Numbered from the stretch's first letter, positions 1 through 8,703 are shown. The stretch: 64,000 bases of DNA from Parvibaculum sp041688015 (GCA_041688015.1 JBDNIY010000001.1:620001-684000); one strand, 5' to 3'. Notes: generated from the sequence alone by a model not told the origin. Made by a program: numbers and translations.

Positions 1-626
1 GGACACACTCCCTCGCAAGGCAATCATTGTCTATGACGGGAAAACCACTGAGGAGAGCGCACGCAATTATGCAGCTGTCGTTACGTCGCCAGCACTCGCC
101 GCTTATCGCGTCATTGCGGAAGTGGAAAGCAAGTCTGGTATCGGCGCTGACCTCGACACCCCCGCTCTGATAGAGCAGCTCAAGGCCCAAGCAAAGGCCG
201 TCACTGATGGGAGCATGGCGGAGGCAGAGGCCATGTTGATAAACCAAGCCAACTACTCTGCAAAGCCTCTTTTCACGGCTTGCCACGCGTGGCATGGCGC
301 AGGAGAACGCAATACCATTTGAACTCAATATGAGAATGGCGCTCAGGGCTCAATCTCAGTGCCGCGCCACGCTGGAAACACTTTCCAACATCAAGCACCC
401 GCCCGTGGTCTATGCCAAACAAGCCAACATCACGACAGGCCCACAGCAAATCAACAACGGCACGGCAGCCCCGCGCGCACGAGAAAGCGATAGCGAGCAA
501 ACCCAACTATTGGAGGCGAGCAATGACCAACGGCTGGACACTGGAGAGGCGAGCCCGACAAGCCAAGGCGATAAGGCGCTGGAGGCCGTGGGAAAGGTCA
601 ACCGGACCAAGAACGCCAGAGGGTAA
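1..626 (+). pseudogene. Conserved hypothetical accessory protein, 5' truncated by the window and frameshifted
   Basis: One reading frame is open from position 2 to 322. A second frame, ending at 626, takes over. The N-terminal frame reads sensibly to MLINQAN (about 231-251) and then degrades. Removing one T near 251-252 joins it to a continuation that reads TLQSLFSRLATRGMAQEN and on to the second frame (ALRAQSQCRATLETL, KQANITTGPQQINNG). This matches my recollection of a widespread uncharacterised proteobacterial family with the core ALRAQSQCRATLETL...KQANIA.GPQQVNNG, so a single-base insertion probably broke one gene. The 3' end overlaps the next gene at 523. No function is known to me. The family is often found in accessory DNA, which fits its place next to a tRNA gene. 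The alternative is two separate proteins, which is less likely. Confidence 0.6.
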
Positions 627-708
627 GGCACGCACCGCTATGCGGGGATACAAAGGCGGAGAGCGGGCTATATTAGCCATCTTGCGCAGATGCCTTGCTG
701 AATTGTAA
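523..708 (+). CDS. Small conserved hypothetical protein (MTNGWT family), 61 aa
   Basis: This basic 61-residue protein begins MTNGWTLERRARQAKAIRR. It contains the segment WERSTGPRTPEGKARTAM followed by YKGGERAILAILRRCLAEL. I recall many small proteins of this type (MTNGWTPERRARQ...PWE.STGP.T.EGKA) in proteobacterial accessory regions, commonly next to the family in the preceding entry. The reading frame continues upstream, but the ATG at 523 gives the family's usual N-terminus. The gene overlaps the 3' end of the upstream gene in another frame, which suggests translational coupling. The Arg/Lys content hints at nucleic-acid binding, but no known DNA-binding fold is visible and its function is unknown. 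Confidence 0.6.
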   Translation: MTNGWTLERRARQAKAIRRWRPWERSTGPRTPEGKARTAMRGYKGGERAILAILRRCLAEL

Positions 709-785
709 AGTTTAGCACACGGAGCGATATCACTTATAAAACCAGAGGCGGTCAACGCTGCCATTTGTGGATAGAGGCTTTGACA

Positions 786-1259
786 ATGAAAAAGCTAACC
801 GTCGCCATTTTCGCCATCCTTGCCCTAAGCGGGTGCGTTCAGACAGATTCAACTATGCTTGATAATCGCAGCGCGATAATTTCAGCTCAAGGCGGCGCAG
901 TTCACACTCAGGCAGAAGTTATAAAGGCGGGACTCACCGAAGCCGCCAAGCTCACTATAAAAAAAGGCTTCCGCTACTTCGTTGTAGAGGGTGCGGAAAA
1001 CACAACACGCTCAGGCACCATGTATATGCCCGGGCAGACATATTCAAACGGGTACGCTACAGGCACCGCCACAACGTATGGCAACAATACCTACGGAACA
1101 TCGACTTATTCAGGTTCAACATATTCAACCCCTGGATATGCGATGCCGATGGTGATGCCGGGAGCCAACTTTCAAATAAAAATGTTCAATGATGGCGAAA
1201 TTGATCTGACCAAAGTTCCCGCGTGGGACGCACAACAAGTCCTTGCCCAAGACAAATAA
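786..1259 (+). CDS. Putative lipoprotein, 157 aa
   Basis: The protein starts MKKLTVAIFAILALSGC, a typical lipoprotein signal peptide with the lipobox LSGC and the lipidated Cys at residue 17. The mature part has a mixed alpha/beta region with AAKLTIKKGFRYFVVEG, then a low-complexity Gly/Thr/Tyr/Ser/Asn-rich stretch (about residues 78-118), then a short conserved-looking tail. I chose the ATG at 786 over upstream TTG codons because the signal peptide begins there and an AGAGG-like ribosome site precedes it. Similar lipoproteins (AAE.TL..GYRYF plus a Gly/Tyr-rich stretch) occur in proteobacteria without known function. It is probably anchored in the inner or outer membrane, facing the periplasm. 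Confidence 0.75.
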   Translation: MKKLTVAIFAILALSGCVQTDSTMLDNRSAIISAQGGAVHTQAEVIKAGLTEAAKLTIKKGFRYFVVEGAENTTRSGTMYMPGQTYSNGYATGTATTYGNNTYGTSTYSGSTYSTPGYAMPMVMPGANFQIKMFNDGEIDLTKVPAWDAQQVLAQDK

Positions 1260-1561
1260 CAGTTGGCTTTAGTCCCAAAGCTCCTCCAGCCGGAAGTTAG
1301 AGTTAGAGAAATTCGGCGCGCTTGGCGGTTGCCTTCTATACTCAGAATTATTCTGACCATCGCGCAAGCTCCTGATTTCTCCATGATGATATCTGACCAT
1401 GGAAACAAAATAGGAACTCAGGAGTGGCTGAGTCTAGCTCTCTCATTTCGTCGCCATTAAAAATGTCTGGGACAAATCTGCGCGCAGTGGGGCAGGAAGT
1501 GGGGCAGCCCACGAGTCTGTTATATTTTTTCTTTTAATATCAATAACTTACAAGAAAAAAT
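1260..1561 (+). other. Gene-free stretch between the lipoprotein gene and tRNA-Ser
   Basis: I see no convincing gene on either strand in these 302 bases. The last part (1460-1560) is AT-rich next to the tRNA 3' end. The direct near-repeats GTGGGGCAGG and GTGGGGCAGC lie at about 1488-1508. The position directly at the 3' end of a tRNA gene is where integrated elements usually leave junctions, but no integrase or duplicated tRNA end is visible. Confidence 0.4.
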
Positions 1562-1651
1562 TGGCGGAGAGGGTGAGATTCGAACTCACGGTGGACTTGC
1601 ACCCACGCCAGTTTTCAAGACTGGAGCCTTAAACCACTCGGCCACCTCTCC
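1562..1651 (-). tRNA. tRNA-Ser (anticodon TGA)
   Basis: The reverse strand folds as a class II tRNA with a long variable arm. The acceptor stem GGAGAGG pairs with CCTCTCC, the discriminator is G, and CCA is encoded (positions 1562-1564). The D-arm reads GGCCGAGTGG, the anticodon loop is CTTGAAA with anticodon TGA, and the T-loop GTTCGAATC is intact. It is about 90 nt with CCA and decodes UCN serine codons. Its 3' end faces the accessory stretch at 1-1560, so it is a plausible integration target. Confidence 0.95.
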
Positions 1652-1729
1652 GCATCGGCACATGGCTACATGCTTCCGCGCCAATCCTCAAGCGCGAGAT
1701 TGAGCTTTGGCTGATTTTTAGGCAGCCCT

Positions 1730-2009
1730 CAGCCATCCTTGGTACCCGTGACGTTTCGCTCGCTGCGCAAGCCACGCCTCGACAAGCGTCAGCAGATTGT
1801 TGGCCAGCAAACAGCAAATAGAACCAAGCGTGAAAATGACAGTCGCTGAACAAAAGGCCGTGCACCCTCGACCTGTCTGCTATCCGGCCTAACCGTGAAA
1901 TGAAAATACCCAACAACAGCAAATAGAACATGATCCCAAGGTTGAGCCGATGCGGATTTTCACCCATCGAATGGGCAATCGCGGGCAGCGACGTGGCCAC
2001 GCCAGACAT
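1730..2009 (-). pseudogene. Remnant of an MFS multidrug transporter gene
   Basis: On the minus strand from 2009 one frame reads SGVATSLPAIAHSMGENPHR, then a hydrophobic helix, then SRLGRIADR. This is the pattern of transmembrane helix 1-2 and the conserved loop of DHA2 (EmrB/QacA-like) MFS transporters. Around 1850-1870 the similarity moves to another frame, which reads FTLGSICCLLANN followed by LLTLVEAWLAQR, the expected helix 3. Nothing of the remaining ten or so helices follows. The remnant therefore carries a frameshift and a large 3' deletion. A separate intact MFS gene lies at 46998-48380. The call is family-level and made by eye. Confidence 0.55.
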
Positions 2010-2284
2010 AGAAAGGCGATCCTGACCTTGAGACCTGCTGCATTTTAGCCGAAATCAACCAAAATATGCAGATCAGGGGCGCCCGACCAATTCCGGCAAA
2101 CGCCCAGAAACCCGAACAAAACCATCCCTATATGCCTTCTTGTCCCGCCCAATGGGCCAAGAAAAGTCTCACAATCAGCCAGATAATGGATGGCCGACAC
2201 AATTCCCTTTTGCCAGCGGGCCCAATGCGGGTCAGAATGGCACATAAGAGGGTGAAAAACCCCTGAGGGATTAGGAATGGGGGA

Positions 2285-2665
2285 GTGATCGTGCCGGTGG
2301 AACTTACATCGACTTGGATTCCGTTGAGCGTACTTGGCGTGCTCTGCGCGTATATGATTTTACTTTTTAGAAAAGAACGGGCCGAGGCTCACGCTTATGA
2401 GGCGGAACTCGCGGCCGGAGGAGGGACTATGGCAATCAGTCATGACATCAGTGGTGGTCACGCCGCTGAGGTCGCTCATATCGAACCCGCGGCAGCGCCG
2501 GTCCATGAGGCGGTTCCGGCTACAGCATCGGCACCAACCAAAACAAAACGCAAGCCGAGCCTGACATGGCGCAGCGCCCATCTCTGGTTGCCGCTAGTCG
2601 CTGGCTTTGGCTGGCAGGCCTATCTCGACTTCGGAAAAGCAATGATCGAAAAAGCCGCGTACTAG
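2285..2665 (+). CDS. Hypothetical small membrane protein, 126 aa
   Basis: The N-terminus from the GTG at 2285 contains a hydrophobic segment (about residues 10-28) followed by positive residues (RKERAE). A central low-complexity Ala/Glu/His/Pro/Thr-rich part follows (about 40-90). A second weakly hydrophobic segment (about 98-113, LWLPLVAGFGWQAYLDF) precedes a short charged tail. A purine-rich AATGGGGGA stretch precedes the start; the GTG at 2291 is an alternative. I do not recognise a family. It could be a small inner-membrane protein with a flexible loop. There is no clear operon partner, because the next gene is convergent. Confidence 0.55.
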   Translation: MIVPVELTSTWIPLSVLGVLCAYMILLFRKERAEAHAYEAELAAGGGTMAISHDISGGHAAEVAHIEPAAAPVHEAVPATASAPTKTKRKPSLTWRSAHLWLPLVAGFGWQAYLDFGKAMIEKAAY

Positions 2666-2752
2666 ACTCAAAGTGCGCGCAAAAATTTTGATTTAAAAAC
2701 AAACTGCATGGAAACAAAGCGGCCTTTTTTTTGGCGAGCGGTGATACCCGCT

Positions 2753-4090
2753 TCAGAGCCGCGACAGGTCGGGCAGGGCACCATCGCGCGCTAACCCCAA
2801 CACGCCGTCAATCACACTCTTCGGATGGCGGACGCCGCCATGGGCCAAAAGCATCTCGGCTTTGGCGACCATATCATCATGGCTCAGCCGCGCTTCAGGA
2901 TCGCCCTTGGCATTGTCACGTTGCGCCACCAACTCGCGTCCATCTTTCAACTCGACGCGCACGCGCGCGCCCCAGTTGCGCGGATAGGCCGAGCGATAAG
3001 GCTCGTCTGCGCTCAGCGACACACGCAACGCCAATTTTGCCGCTCGCGCACGGGCCGCTTCGCCGAACGCTGCAAAATCTACCTGCGGCAGCAACAATGT
3101 GGCAGCGACCGTATGCTGGAGCGAAAACTTCGCTTCATATTCGCTATGGGCAACCGGGCGATCGCACACATCAAGCGCGGCTTGATACGTGCCAACCTCA
3201 ATCGCACGAATGTCAGCTTCATCGGTCGCCCCGAGCAACAGCCGCAACTCTTCTGCCGCATCAATCGCCGGATGGGTGTGGCGGCAAGAAGGCCAGGGTT
3301 TGATCGAGGTTCGCACAAGCTGCCAATCCGCCTCAGGTGACGCCAGCACCATCTCAGGTTGCGCGTCTGGGCAGGCGGCTTTGAAGAAACCCTTTTCCCC
3401 TTCGAGAATTTTTGGCGGCCCGGTGAACCCAAACGCGGCAAGATCAGCCGCTTTCAACCCAGCTTCGGCGGCATGGCCCGCGTGCAGGTGCTTGGTCATC
3501 GCACCCGTCTCCAGAAACTGCCAAAGCCCCGCCGACTGGCTCCCTGCATTGCCGAGCGCATGAACGGCCTGCGCATCATCAAGATCGAGCAGGGCAGCAC
3601 CCGCCATCGCTGACCCATAGGGGCCACATGTCCCGGTATTATGCCAAATACGATAATGCGCGGCGCCGACCGCCATGCCGACCCGCGTCGTCGCCTCAAA
3701 CCCATGCAGCACGGCGCGCAACAGGGCGTGCCCCGATGCGCCTTGTTTGTGTGCCAGCGCCCAGGCGGCGGGCACCACCACGCAGCCCGGATGCACCACG
3801 GACTCCCGGTGTAGGTCGTCAGTTTCCAGAATGTGGCAGAGCGCGCCCATCAAAAAGGCTAAACGTGAGGGTTCAGGCACATCATTTGTGGCGCGCGCCT
3901 GCCACCAATCCAACAAAACGCGACCCGGTACGGAGTTGCGCCCGCCTAAAATGTTGGCAATGGCATCCAGCGTGAAAAGCGCCGCCGCCTCATAGTCAGA
4001 TGGCGTGATCGGCTTGGCGCGAATGAGCGACACCAGCCCCTCGGTCAGTGTGCGTTCGGTGCTATGGGGGGAAGCGGATTTGATGTTCAT
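2753..4090 (-). CDS. MmgE/PrpD family protein, 445 aa
   Basis: The length and pattern fit the MmgE/PrpD family, which includes 2-methylcitrate dehydratase, cis-aconitate decarboxylase and iminodisuccinate epimerase. The N-terminal helical domain contains AALFTLDAIANILGGRNS, followed by DDLHRESVVHPGCVVVPAAWA and the middle segment HNTGTCGPYGSAMAGAALL. The central KHLHAGHAAEAG and the later KPWPSCRHTHPAIDAA are the typical conserved His-containing motifs of the family. No prpB, prpC or acn gene lies nearby, so a methylcitrate-cycle role is not supported. The substrate is unknown and is probably a hydroxylated or branched carboxylate. The gene stands alone and converges on the small membrane protein. 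Confidence 0.85.
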   Translation of the reverse strand: MNIKSASPHSTERTLTEGLVSLIRAKPITPSDYEAAALFTLDAIANILGGRNSVPGRVLLDWWQARATNDVPEPSRLAFLMGALCHILETDDLHRESVVHPGCVVVPAAWALAHKQGASGHALLRAVLHGFEATTRVGMAVGAAHYRIWHNTGTCGPYGSAMAGAALLDLDDAQAVHALGNAGSQSAGLWQFLETGAMTKHLHAGHAAEAGLKAADLAAFGFTGPPKILEGEKGFFKAACPDAQPEMVLASPEADWQLVRTSIKPWPSCRHTHPAIDAAEELRLLLGATDEADIRAIEVGTYQAALDVCDRPVAHSEYEAKFSLQHTVAATLLLPQVDFAAFGEAARARAAKLALRVSLSADEPYRSAYPRNWGARVRVELKDGRELVAQRDNAKGDPEARLSHDDMVAKAEMLLAHGGVRHPKSVIDGVLGLARDGALPDLSRL

Positions 4091-4305
4091 TGTGAATTTT
4101 TAATTTTAGGTCCAATCCAATCGTTAACGCGCTTGTGGCATAAAGGAAAGCCCGCGCACGACTTGCCGCTCAACTTGCGGCTGACTATAAGGATTCCCGT
4201 GCGTTCGCGCGCATTGAGTCGCCGGAAAATCCCGGCCAGATCCCCGACCAGACCAACACAATACCCACGCATCACGCCACCGGCGCGACACAAAAGGTAC
4301 CCGAA

Positions 4306-5322
4306 ATGAGTTTTGAACAAAGCCGGTCTGTCAGGTCGATGCCGCCGTCTCGCAGCATTGCCGGTCTGGCTGCGACTTTGCTTCTGGGTGGTCTTCTCGC
4401 AGCCTGCGGCACAACAACGGGGCCGAGCGGCAGCCAAGTAAGCGTGCCCAGCGGCGCTGGCGGCATTTACAAGATCGGCAAACCCTATCAAGTCGCGGGC
4501 GTCTGGTACTACCCCAAAGAAGACGATAATTACGACCACACTGGCATCGCCTCATGGTACGGCCCGCAATTTCACGGCAAGCACACCGCCAACGGCGAAA
4601 CCTTCGATCAGGAACAACTGACCGCCGCGCATCCGACGCTGCCTTTGCCCGTCCTTGTGCGCGTCACCAATCTCGACAATGGCCGCTCCCTCATCGTCCG
4701 CGTCAATGATCGGGGTCCCTTCGTGGCGGGCCGCGAAATCGACCTCTCGCGCAAGGCCGCCGAATTGCTCGGCTATGAACGCAAGGGCACCGCGCGTGTC
4801 CGCGTCCAATATATCAGCCGTGCGCCGCTACCCGGTGATAGCGGCTCCATGATGGCCAACGAAACCTTCACCATGCCCAAGCCCCAAATGGACGAAAGCG
4901 AAAAGAAGGTCGCCGCCATCCCCAAAGAAACATCCATCGTTGCCGCCACTCTTGCCGCCCCCGCAGGGGCCAAAAGCGCCGCCGCTGTGGCGCAACCCGC
5001 CATGAACCCCATCCCCGACACCCCCACTGACTTGACGCCCCCAGACCTCACACCTGACGGTACGATCAAACAGGTCCCCGTCGTTCCCGGCAATATCTAT
5101 GTGCAGGCTGGCTCGTTCCAGAATTTCTCCAACGCCGAAATGGTCCACCAGAAGTTGTTGGCGCAAGGCATCAAAAATGTTTCCGTCTCGCCGACCGTCG
5201 TCGATGGCACCAAATTCTATCGCGTCCGCGTAGGCCCGATGTCTAATGTCTCGACCGCCGACGCCTCGCTTAAATCCATTTCGCAAACCGGCAACGCTGG
5301 CGCGCGCATCGTCATAGAGTGA
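4306..5322 (+). CDS. rlpA: Septal ring lytic transglycosylase RlpA with SPOR domain
   Basis: The 338-residue lipoprotein has a lipobox LAAC with the Cys at residue 34. A double-psi beta-barrel domain follows (about 80-168) with GIASWYG at 80-86 and the catalytic-region motif NDRGPF at 134-139. A Pro/Ala-rich linker leads to a C-terminal SPOR domain (about 263-338, starting NIYVQAGSF). RlpA proteins cleave glycan strands that lack stem peptides at the division site; the SPOR domain binds such denuded glycan. AAAGG precedes the ATG. The gene is followed after 48 bases by a D,D-carboxypeptidase gene and then tmk, a common alphaproteobacterial order, and probably shares transcription with them. 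Confidence 0.95.
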   Translation: MSFEQSRSVRSMPPSRSIAGLAATLLLGGLLAACGTTTGPSGSQVSVPSGAGGIYKIGKPYQVAGVWYYPKEDDNYDHTGIASWYGPQFHGKHTANGETFDQEQLTAAHPTLPLPVLVRVTNLDNGRSLIVRVNDRGPFVAGREIDLSRKAAELLGYERKGTARVRVQYISRAPLPGDSGSMMANETFTMPKPQMDESEKKVAAIPKETSIVAATLAAPAGAKSAAAVAQPAMNPIPDTPTDLTPPDLTPDGTIKQVPVVPGNIYVQAGSFQNFSNAEMVHQKLLAQGIKNVSVSPTVVDGTKFYRVRVGPMSNVSTADASLKSISQTGNAGARIVIE

Positions 5323-5370
5323 TATCATTTGTTAACTGATGATCTGCCAACCCGAAAGAGAGCCACCGAT

Positions 5371-6561
5371 ATGTTGACAACCCTGCCGATCCCGTCCGCC
5401 CTGCGATCCATCGCCCAGGCCATAGCCCAGACCATGGCATTGGCGCTGATCTTGGCCGTCGGTCTGACCGCGCAGCCCGCCTTCGCCTTCGACACATCCG
5501 CCCAGTTCGGCGTGCTGATCGATGCCGACACCGGCGCGGTGCTCTGGGAAAAAGATGGCGACACGCAGATGCACCCGGCCTCCATGAGCAAGCTCATGAC
5601 GCTTTCCATGCTGTTTGAAGCGCTGAAATCGGGCACCGTCAAACTGACCGACGAATTCCCGATCAGCGAACACGCATGGCGCGCCGGTGGTGCAGCGTCG
5701 GGTTCGTCCACCATGTTTGCCAAACTCGGTTCGTCGATCCCCGTCAATACGCTCATCCAAGGCATCATCGTCCAGTCCGGCAATGACGCTTGCATCGCGG
5801 TGGCCGAAGCCCTCAAAGGCTCAGAGGATGAATTCGCCGACGCCATGACCATCCGCGCCAAGGAACTCGGCCTCACCAATTCACATTTTGCCAATTCCAC
5901 TGGCTGGCCTGATCCCGGCCAAATGATGACGGCCCATGATCTGGCGCGTCTCGCCCGCCACATCATCAAGGACTTCCCTGAGTATTATCATTACTTCAGC
6001 GAGAAGGAATTCACCTGGAACGGTATCACGCAGCACAACCGCAACCCCGCGCTGTTCCTTGACCCCAGCGTCGATGGCCTCAAGACCGGCCACACCGAAG
6101 CCTCCGGCTACGGCCTCGTCGTCTCAGCCAAGCGCGGCGATGAACGCCTGATCCTCGTCCTCAATGGCATGCCGAGCGAAAAGGCCCGTGCAGAGGAGGG
6201 CGTTCGTGTCCTCGATTGGGGCTTCCGCGCCTTCAAAACCTACAAGCTCTACACCGCCGGTGCCGTCATCGAAAATGCGCCCGTCTGGCAGGGCACCTAT
6301 GCGCAAGTGCCGCTCGTCACCACCGCCGATGTGACCCTCATCATGACGCCCGACCAGCGCAAGGCCATGAAGGTCGCCGTCAAATATGATTCTCCCGTGC
6401 CAGCCCCCATCAAGGCCGGCCAACGCATCGGCACACTGACCATCACCGTGCCCGACAAATCTGCACAGGAGATCCCGCTGGTTGCCGGTGCCAATGTCGA
6501 ACAGCTCGGCGTCTTCGGCCGCGGCATGGCGGCGCTCCGCCACATGATCTTCGGCAGCTAA
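5371..6561 (+). CDS. D-alanyl-D-alanine carboxypeptidase (penicillin-binding protein 5/6 type)
   Basis: This serine D,D-peptidase (S11 family) trims the terminal D-Ala from peptidoglycan stem peptides in the periplasm. A signal peptide ends near AQPAFA (about residues 34-39). The active-site motifs are all present: SMSK at 71-74 (Ser71 nucleophile, Lys74), SGN at 136-138 and KTG at 238-240. A C-terminal beta-rich PBP5-like domain follows from about residue 285. The length of 396 residues is normal for the family. The ATG at 5371 has AAGAGAG upstream; an in-frame TTG at 5329 would add only a non-signal-like extension. The next gene, tmk, starts five bases after the stop. Confidence 0.95.
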   Translation: MLTTLPIPSALRSIAQAIAQTMALALILAVGLTAQPAFAFDTSAQFGVLIDADTGAVLWEKDGDTQMHPASMSKLMTLSMLFEALKSGTVKLTDEFPISEHAWRAGGAASGSSTMFAKLGSSIPVNTLIQGIIVQSGNDACIAVAEALKGSEDEFADAMTIRAKELGLTNSHFANSTGWPDPGQMMTAHDLARLARHIIKDFPEYYHYFSEKEFTWNGITQHNRNPALFLDPSVDGLKTGHTEASGYGLVVSAKRGDERLILVLNGMPSEKARAEEGVRVLDWGFRAFKTYKLYTAGAVIENAPVWQGTYAQVPLVTTADVTLIMTPDQRKAMKVAVKYDSPVPAPIKAGQRIGTLTITVPDKSAQEIPLVAGANVEQLGVFGRGMAALRHMIFGS

Positions 6562-6566
6562 GCGCC

Positions 6567-7205
6567 ATGACCACGCCGCATTTCATCACGCTTGAAGGCG
6601 GCGAGGGCGCAGGCAAATCCACGCAAGGCCAACGCCTTGCCGCCCGTCTCGCCCAACAGGGCCACAAGGTCACGCTCACGCGCGAACCCGGTGGCTCTGT
6701 GGGGGCAGAGGCCATCCGTGCGCTTCTTGTGACCGGCGAGACGACACGCTGGAGTCCGCTAGCCGAAACGCTCCTCCTATTCGCTGCCCGTCAGGATCAT
6801 CTGGCCCAGACCATTCGGCCAGCTCTTGAGCGTGGCGAATGGGTTGTCTGCGATCGCTTCATCGACAGCACCTATGCCTATCAAGGCGCCGCCCAAGGCC
6901 TCGCGCCTGATGTCATCGCCGCCTTAGCCCAGCTCGTCATCGCCGACACCATGCCCGCCTTGACCCTCATTCTCGATCTGCCCGTCGATGTCGGTTTGGC
7001 GCGCGCCACAAGACCAACGACCGTGCATGGCGACGAAAGTCGCTACGAGCGAATGGGCACACCCTTCCACGAAAAACTTCGGCGAACATTTCTCGAGATC
7101 GCTAAGGCCGAGCCAAACCGCTGCGTCGTCATTGACGCCACCGCCGACGAAGATGAAGTCGCGCGACAAATTTGGCACAGTGTTGCATCCCGTTTACCAA
7201 TCTAG
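6567..7205 (+). CDS. tmk: Thymidylate kinase
   Basis: Tmk phosphorylates dTMP to dTDP with ATP. The 212-residue protein begins with the P-loop GGEGAGKST (residues 11-19). It has the DR motif in CDRFIDSTYAYQG (about 95-107) and an Arg-containing LID region near YERM. The gene lies five bases after the carboxypeptidase gene. In many alphaproteobacteria tmk is followed directly by holB. Here a 440-codon M23 protein gene lies between them. Confidence 0.97.
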   Translation: MTTPHFITLEGGEGAGKSTQGQRLAARLAQQGHKVTLTREPGGSVGAEAIRALLVTGETTRWSPLAETLLLFAARQDHLAQTIRPALERGEWVVCDRFIDSTYAYQGAAQGLAPDVIAALAQLVIADTMPALTLILDLPVDVGLARATRPTTVHGDESRYERMGTPFHEKLRRTFLEIAKAEPNRCVVIDATADEDEVARQIWHSVASRLPI

Positions 7206-7232
7206 CCGTTGATTTGACACGACAAATCTCAT

Positions 7233-7262
7233 TTGACCATCACCGGGGACTTCGACTATAGA
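7233..7262 (+). promoter_or_regulatory. Putative sigma70-type promoter of the M23 protein gene
   Basis: TTGACC (7233-7238) and TATAGA (7257-7262) are separated by 18 bases in the tmk-to-M23 spacer. Transcription would begin near 7269, leaving about 53 bases before the preferred ATG at 7322. The call was made by eye. Confidence 0.4.
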
Positions 7263-7321
7263 AGCGGCAAGTGATGCGACCCCTACCTTGCGGGACGCTG
7301 TTAAAACAGGACCCGCACCGC

Positions 7322-8644
7322 ATGGACACGCTCCGATCCAGCCGCCCCAATCTTCGCCATCTGACACACGCGCTGTCGCTCACCGCGCTCCTTCTTGTCG
7401 CCGCTATTTCCGGCGCTCATGCCAATACGCTCGGCACACTGAGCATCCAGTCTGACGGTGACACCAGCGCCGACCAATCAAACGACAATGATGCAGCCTT
7501 TAACGCCGCTGCTGTCAGCAATGAAATCACAGCCAATCGCACATTGGCGCTTCAGCCCGGCGACACCCTTGTCGGCATCCTGACGCGTGAGGGCATCACG
7601 GTTGATCAGCGCGACGCCGCCCTCAAGGCGCTCGGCGAACTCTACGATCTCGATGAAGTCAAACCCGGCGACCAAATTGAATTGTCGATGCGCGCCAGCC
7701 TCGATGGCTCACAGGCGACCCGCCTCGTCGCCCTTCAGTTTCGCCCCGCCTATAAAGGCGACATCGCCATTGTTGCGGGCTCCGACGGCGCTTTTCATCG
7801 CCTCGGCTCAGCGGTCCGCCCCAATACAAAAACAGCAACCCTCGGCATCACCACGCGGCAGGGAATTATCAAAACCAGCCTCATCCCCGACCTAATCGCC
7901 GCTCAGGTGCCCGTCAGCGTGGCCCATGATGTGGCAACCGCTTTCACCTACGATCCCGAAACGTCGACCACCCCGGTCGCTGGCGCAAAATTCACTGTTG
8001 TCTTTGAAACCACACACAAGACTGGCAAGGCCAGTTCAGGCCTCAGCCACGTCATGCGCTATGCCGATCTCGTCACTGATGGCCAAAGCCACCGCGTTTA
8101 TCGCTATGAGACCAATGGCGGCAAAGTCGCTTTCATGGAAGAAACAGGCCGTGGCGTCGTACCCGTTGAGCTCGCAGCGCCCGTACACAATGCCCGCATG
8201 ACATCGCCCTTTGGCTGGCGCATCCATCCCGTCCTCAAAGTGCGCAAATTCCATAACGGTATCGACTTTGCGGCCCCCAAAGGCACCCCCATCTACGCTG
8301 CCGAAGATGGCGTCATCCAGACCATAGGCTGGCGTGGCAATTATGGCCGCTACATCAAGATCATCCATAACGACCATATTGCGACCACCTATGGCCATAT
8401 GTCGGGCTATGCCAAAGGTCTACATGCTGGCTCGCACGTCAAAAAAGGCCAAGTCATCGCTTATGTTGGTAGTTCGGGCCTCTCCACCGGCAATCATCTC
8501 TATTTTGAGGTGCTGGTGGACAACAAGCATGTCGATCCCTCGCAAACTTCGGTCGCCTTCAATGTTAACCTCGATGGCAGTTCACTGGTGCGGTTCCGCA
8601 CCTATGTGGCGAGCCTCAGCGAAGCGCAAATCGAACAGCCCTAA
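7322..8644 (+). CDS. M23/LytM-domain protein with OapA/LysM-like domain, probably a degenerate peptidase
   Basis: The 440-residue exported protein has a signal peptide (about 1-34). A region near LQPGDTLVGILTREGI resembles the peptidoglycan-binding OapA/LysM-like domain of MepM proteins. The C-terminal M23 domain (about 285-410) keeps the zinc-site HxxxD (His311, Asp315) and YGHMSG. The final HxH motif reads HLYFEV (His392, Tyr394), so the usual third zinc ligand is Tyr, as in non-catalytic EnvC-like LytM domains. It may therefore activate an amidase rather than cut peptides. The ATG at 7322 gives the best signal peptide; GTG 7271 and ATG 7274 are alternatives. Confidence 0.88.
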   Translation: MDTLRSSRPNLRHLTHALSLTALLLVAAISGAHANTLGTLSIQSDGDTSADQSNDNDAAFNAAAVSNEITANRTLALQPGDTLVGILTREGITVDQRDAALKALGELYDLDEVKPGDQIELSMRASLDGSQATRLVALQFRPAYKGDIAIVAGSDGAFHRLGSAVRPNTKTATLGITTRQGIIKTSLIPDLIAAQVPVSVAHDVATAFTYDPETSTTPVAGAKFTVVFETTHKTGKASSGLSHVMRYADLVTDGQSHRVYRYETNGGKVAFMEETGRGVVPVELAAPVHNARMTSPFGWRIHPVLKVRKFHNGIDFAAPKGTPIYAAEDGVIQTIGWRGNYGRYIKIIHNDHIATTYGHMSGYAKGLHAGSHVKKGQVIAYVGSSGLSTGNHLYFEVLVDNKHVDPSQTSVAFNVNLDGSSLVRFRTYVASLSEAQIEQP

Positions 8645-8703
8645 AACCCAAGGTTGAGCGCAACAATCCATGACGGGCAGGGCTCGCTCAGGTACAACAA
8701 GCC

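Noticed and set aside
2045..2245. Minus-strand frame of 66 codons upstream of the MFS remnant
   Set aside because: No MFS-like helix or other motif could be read in any frame. It is left as unexplained spacer.
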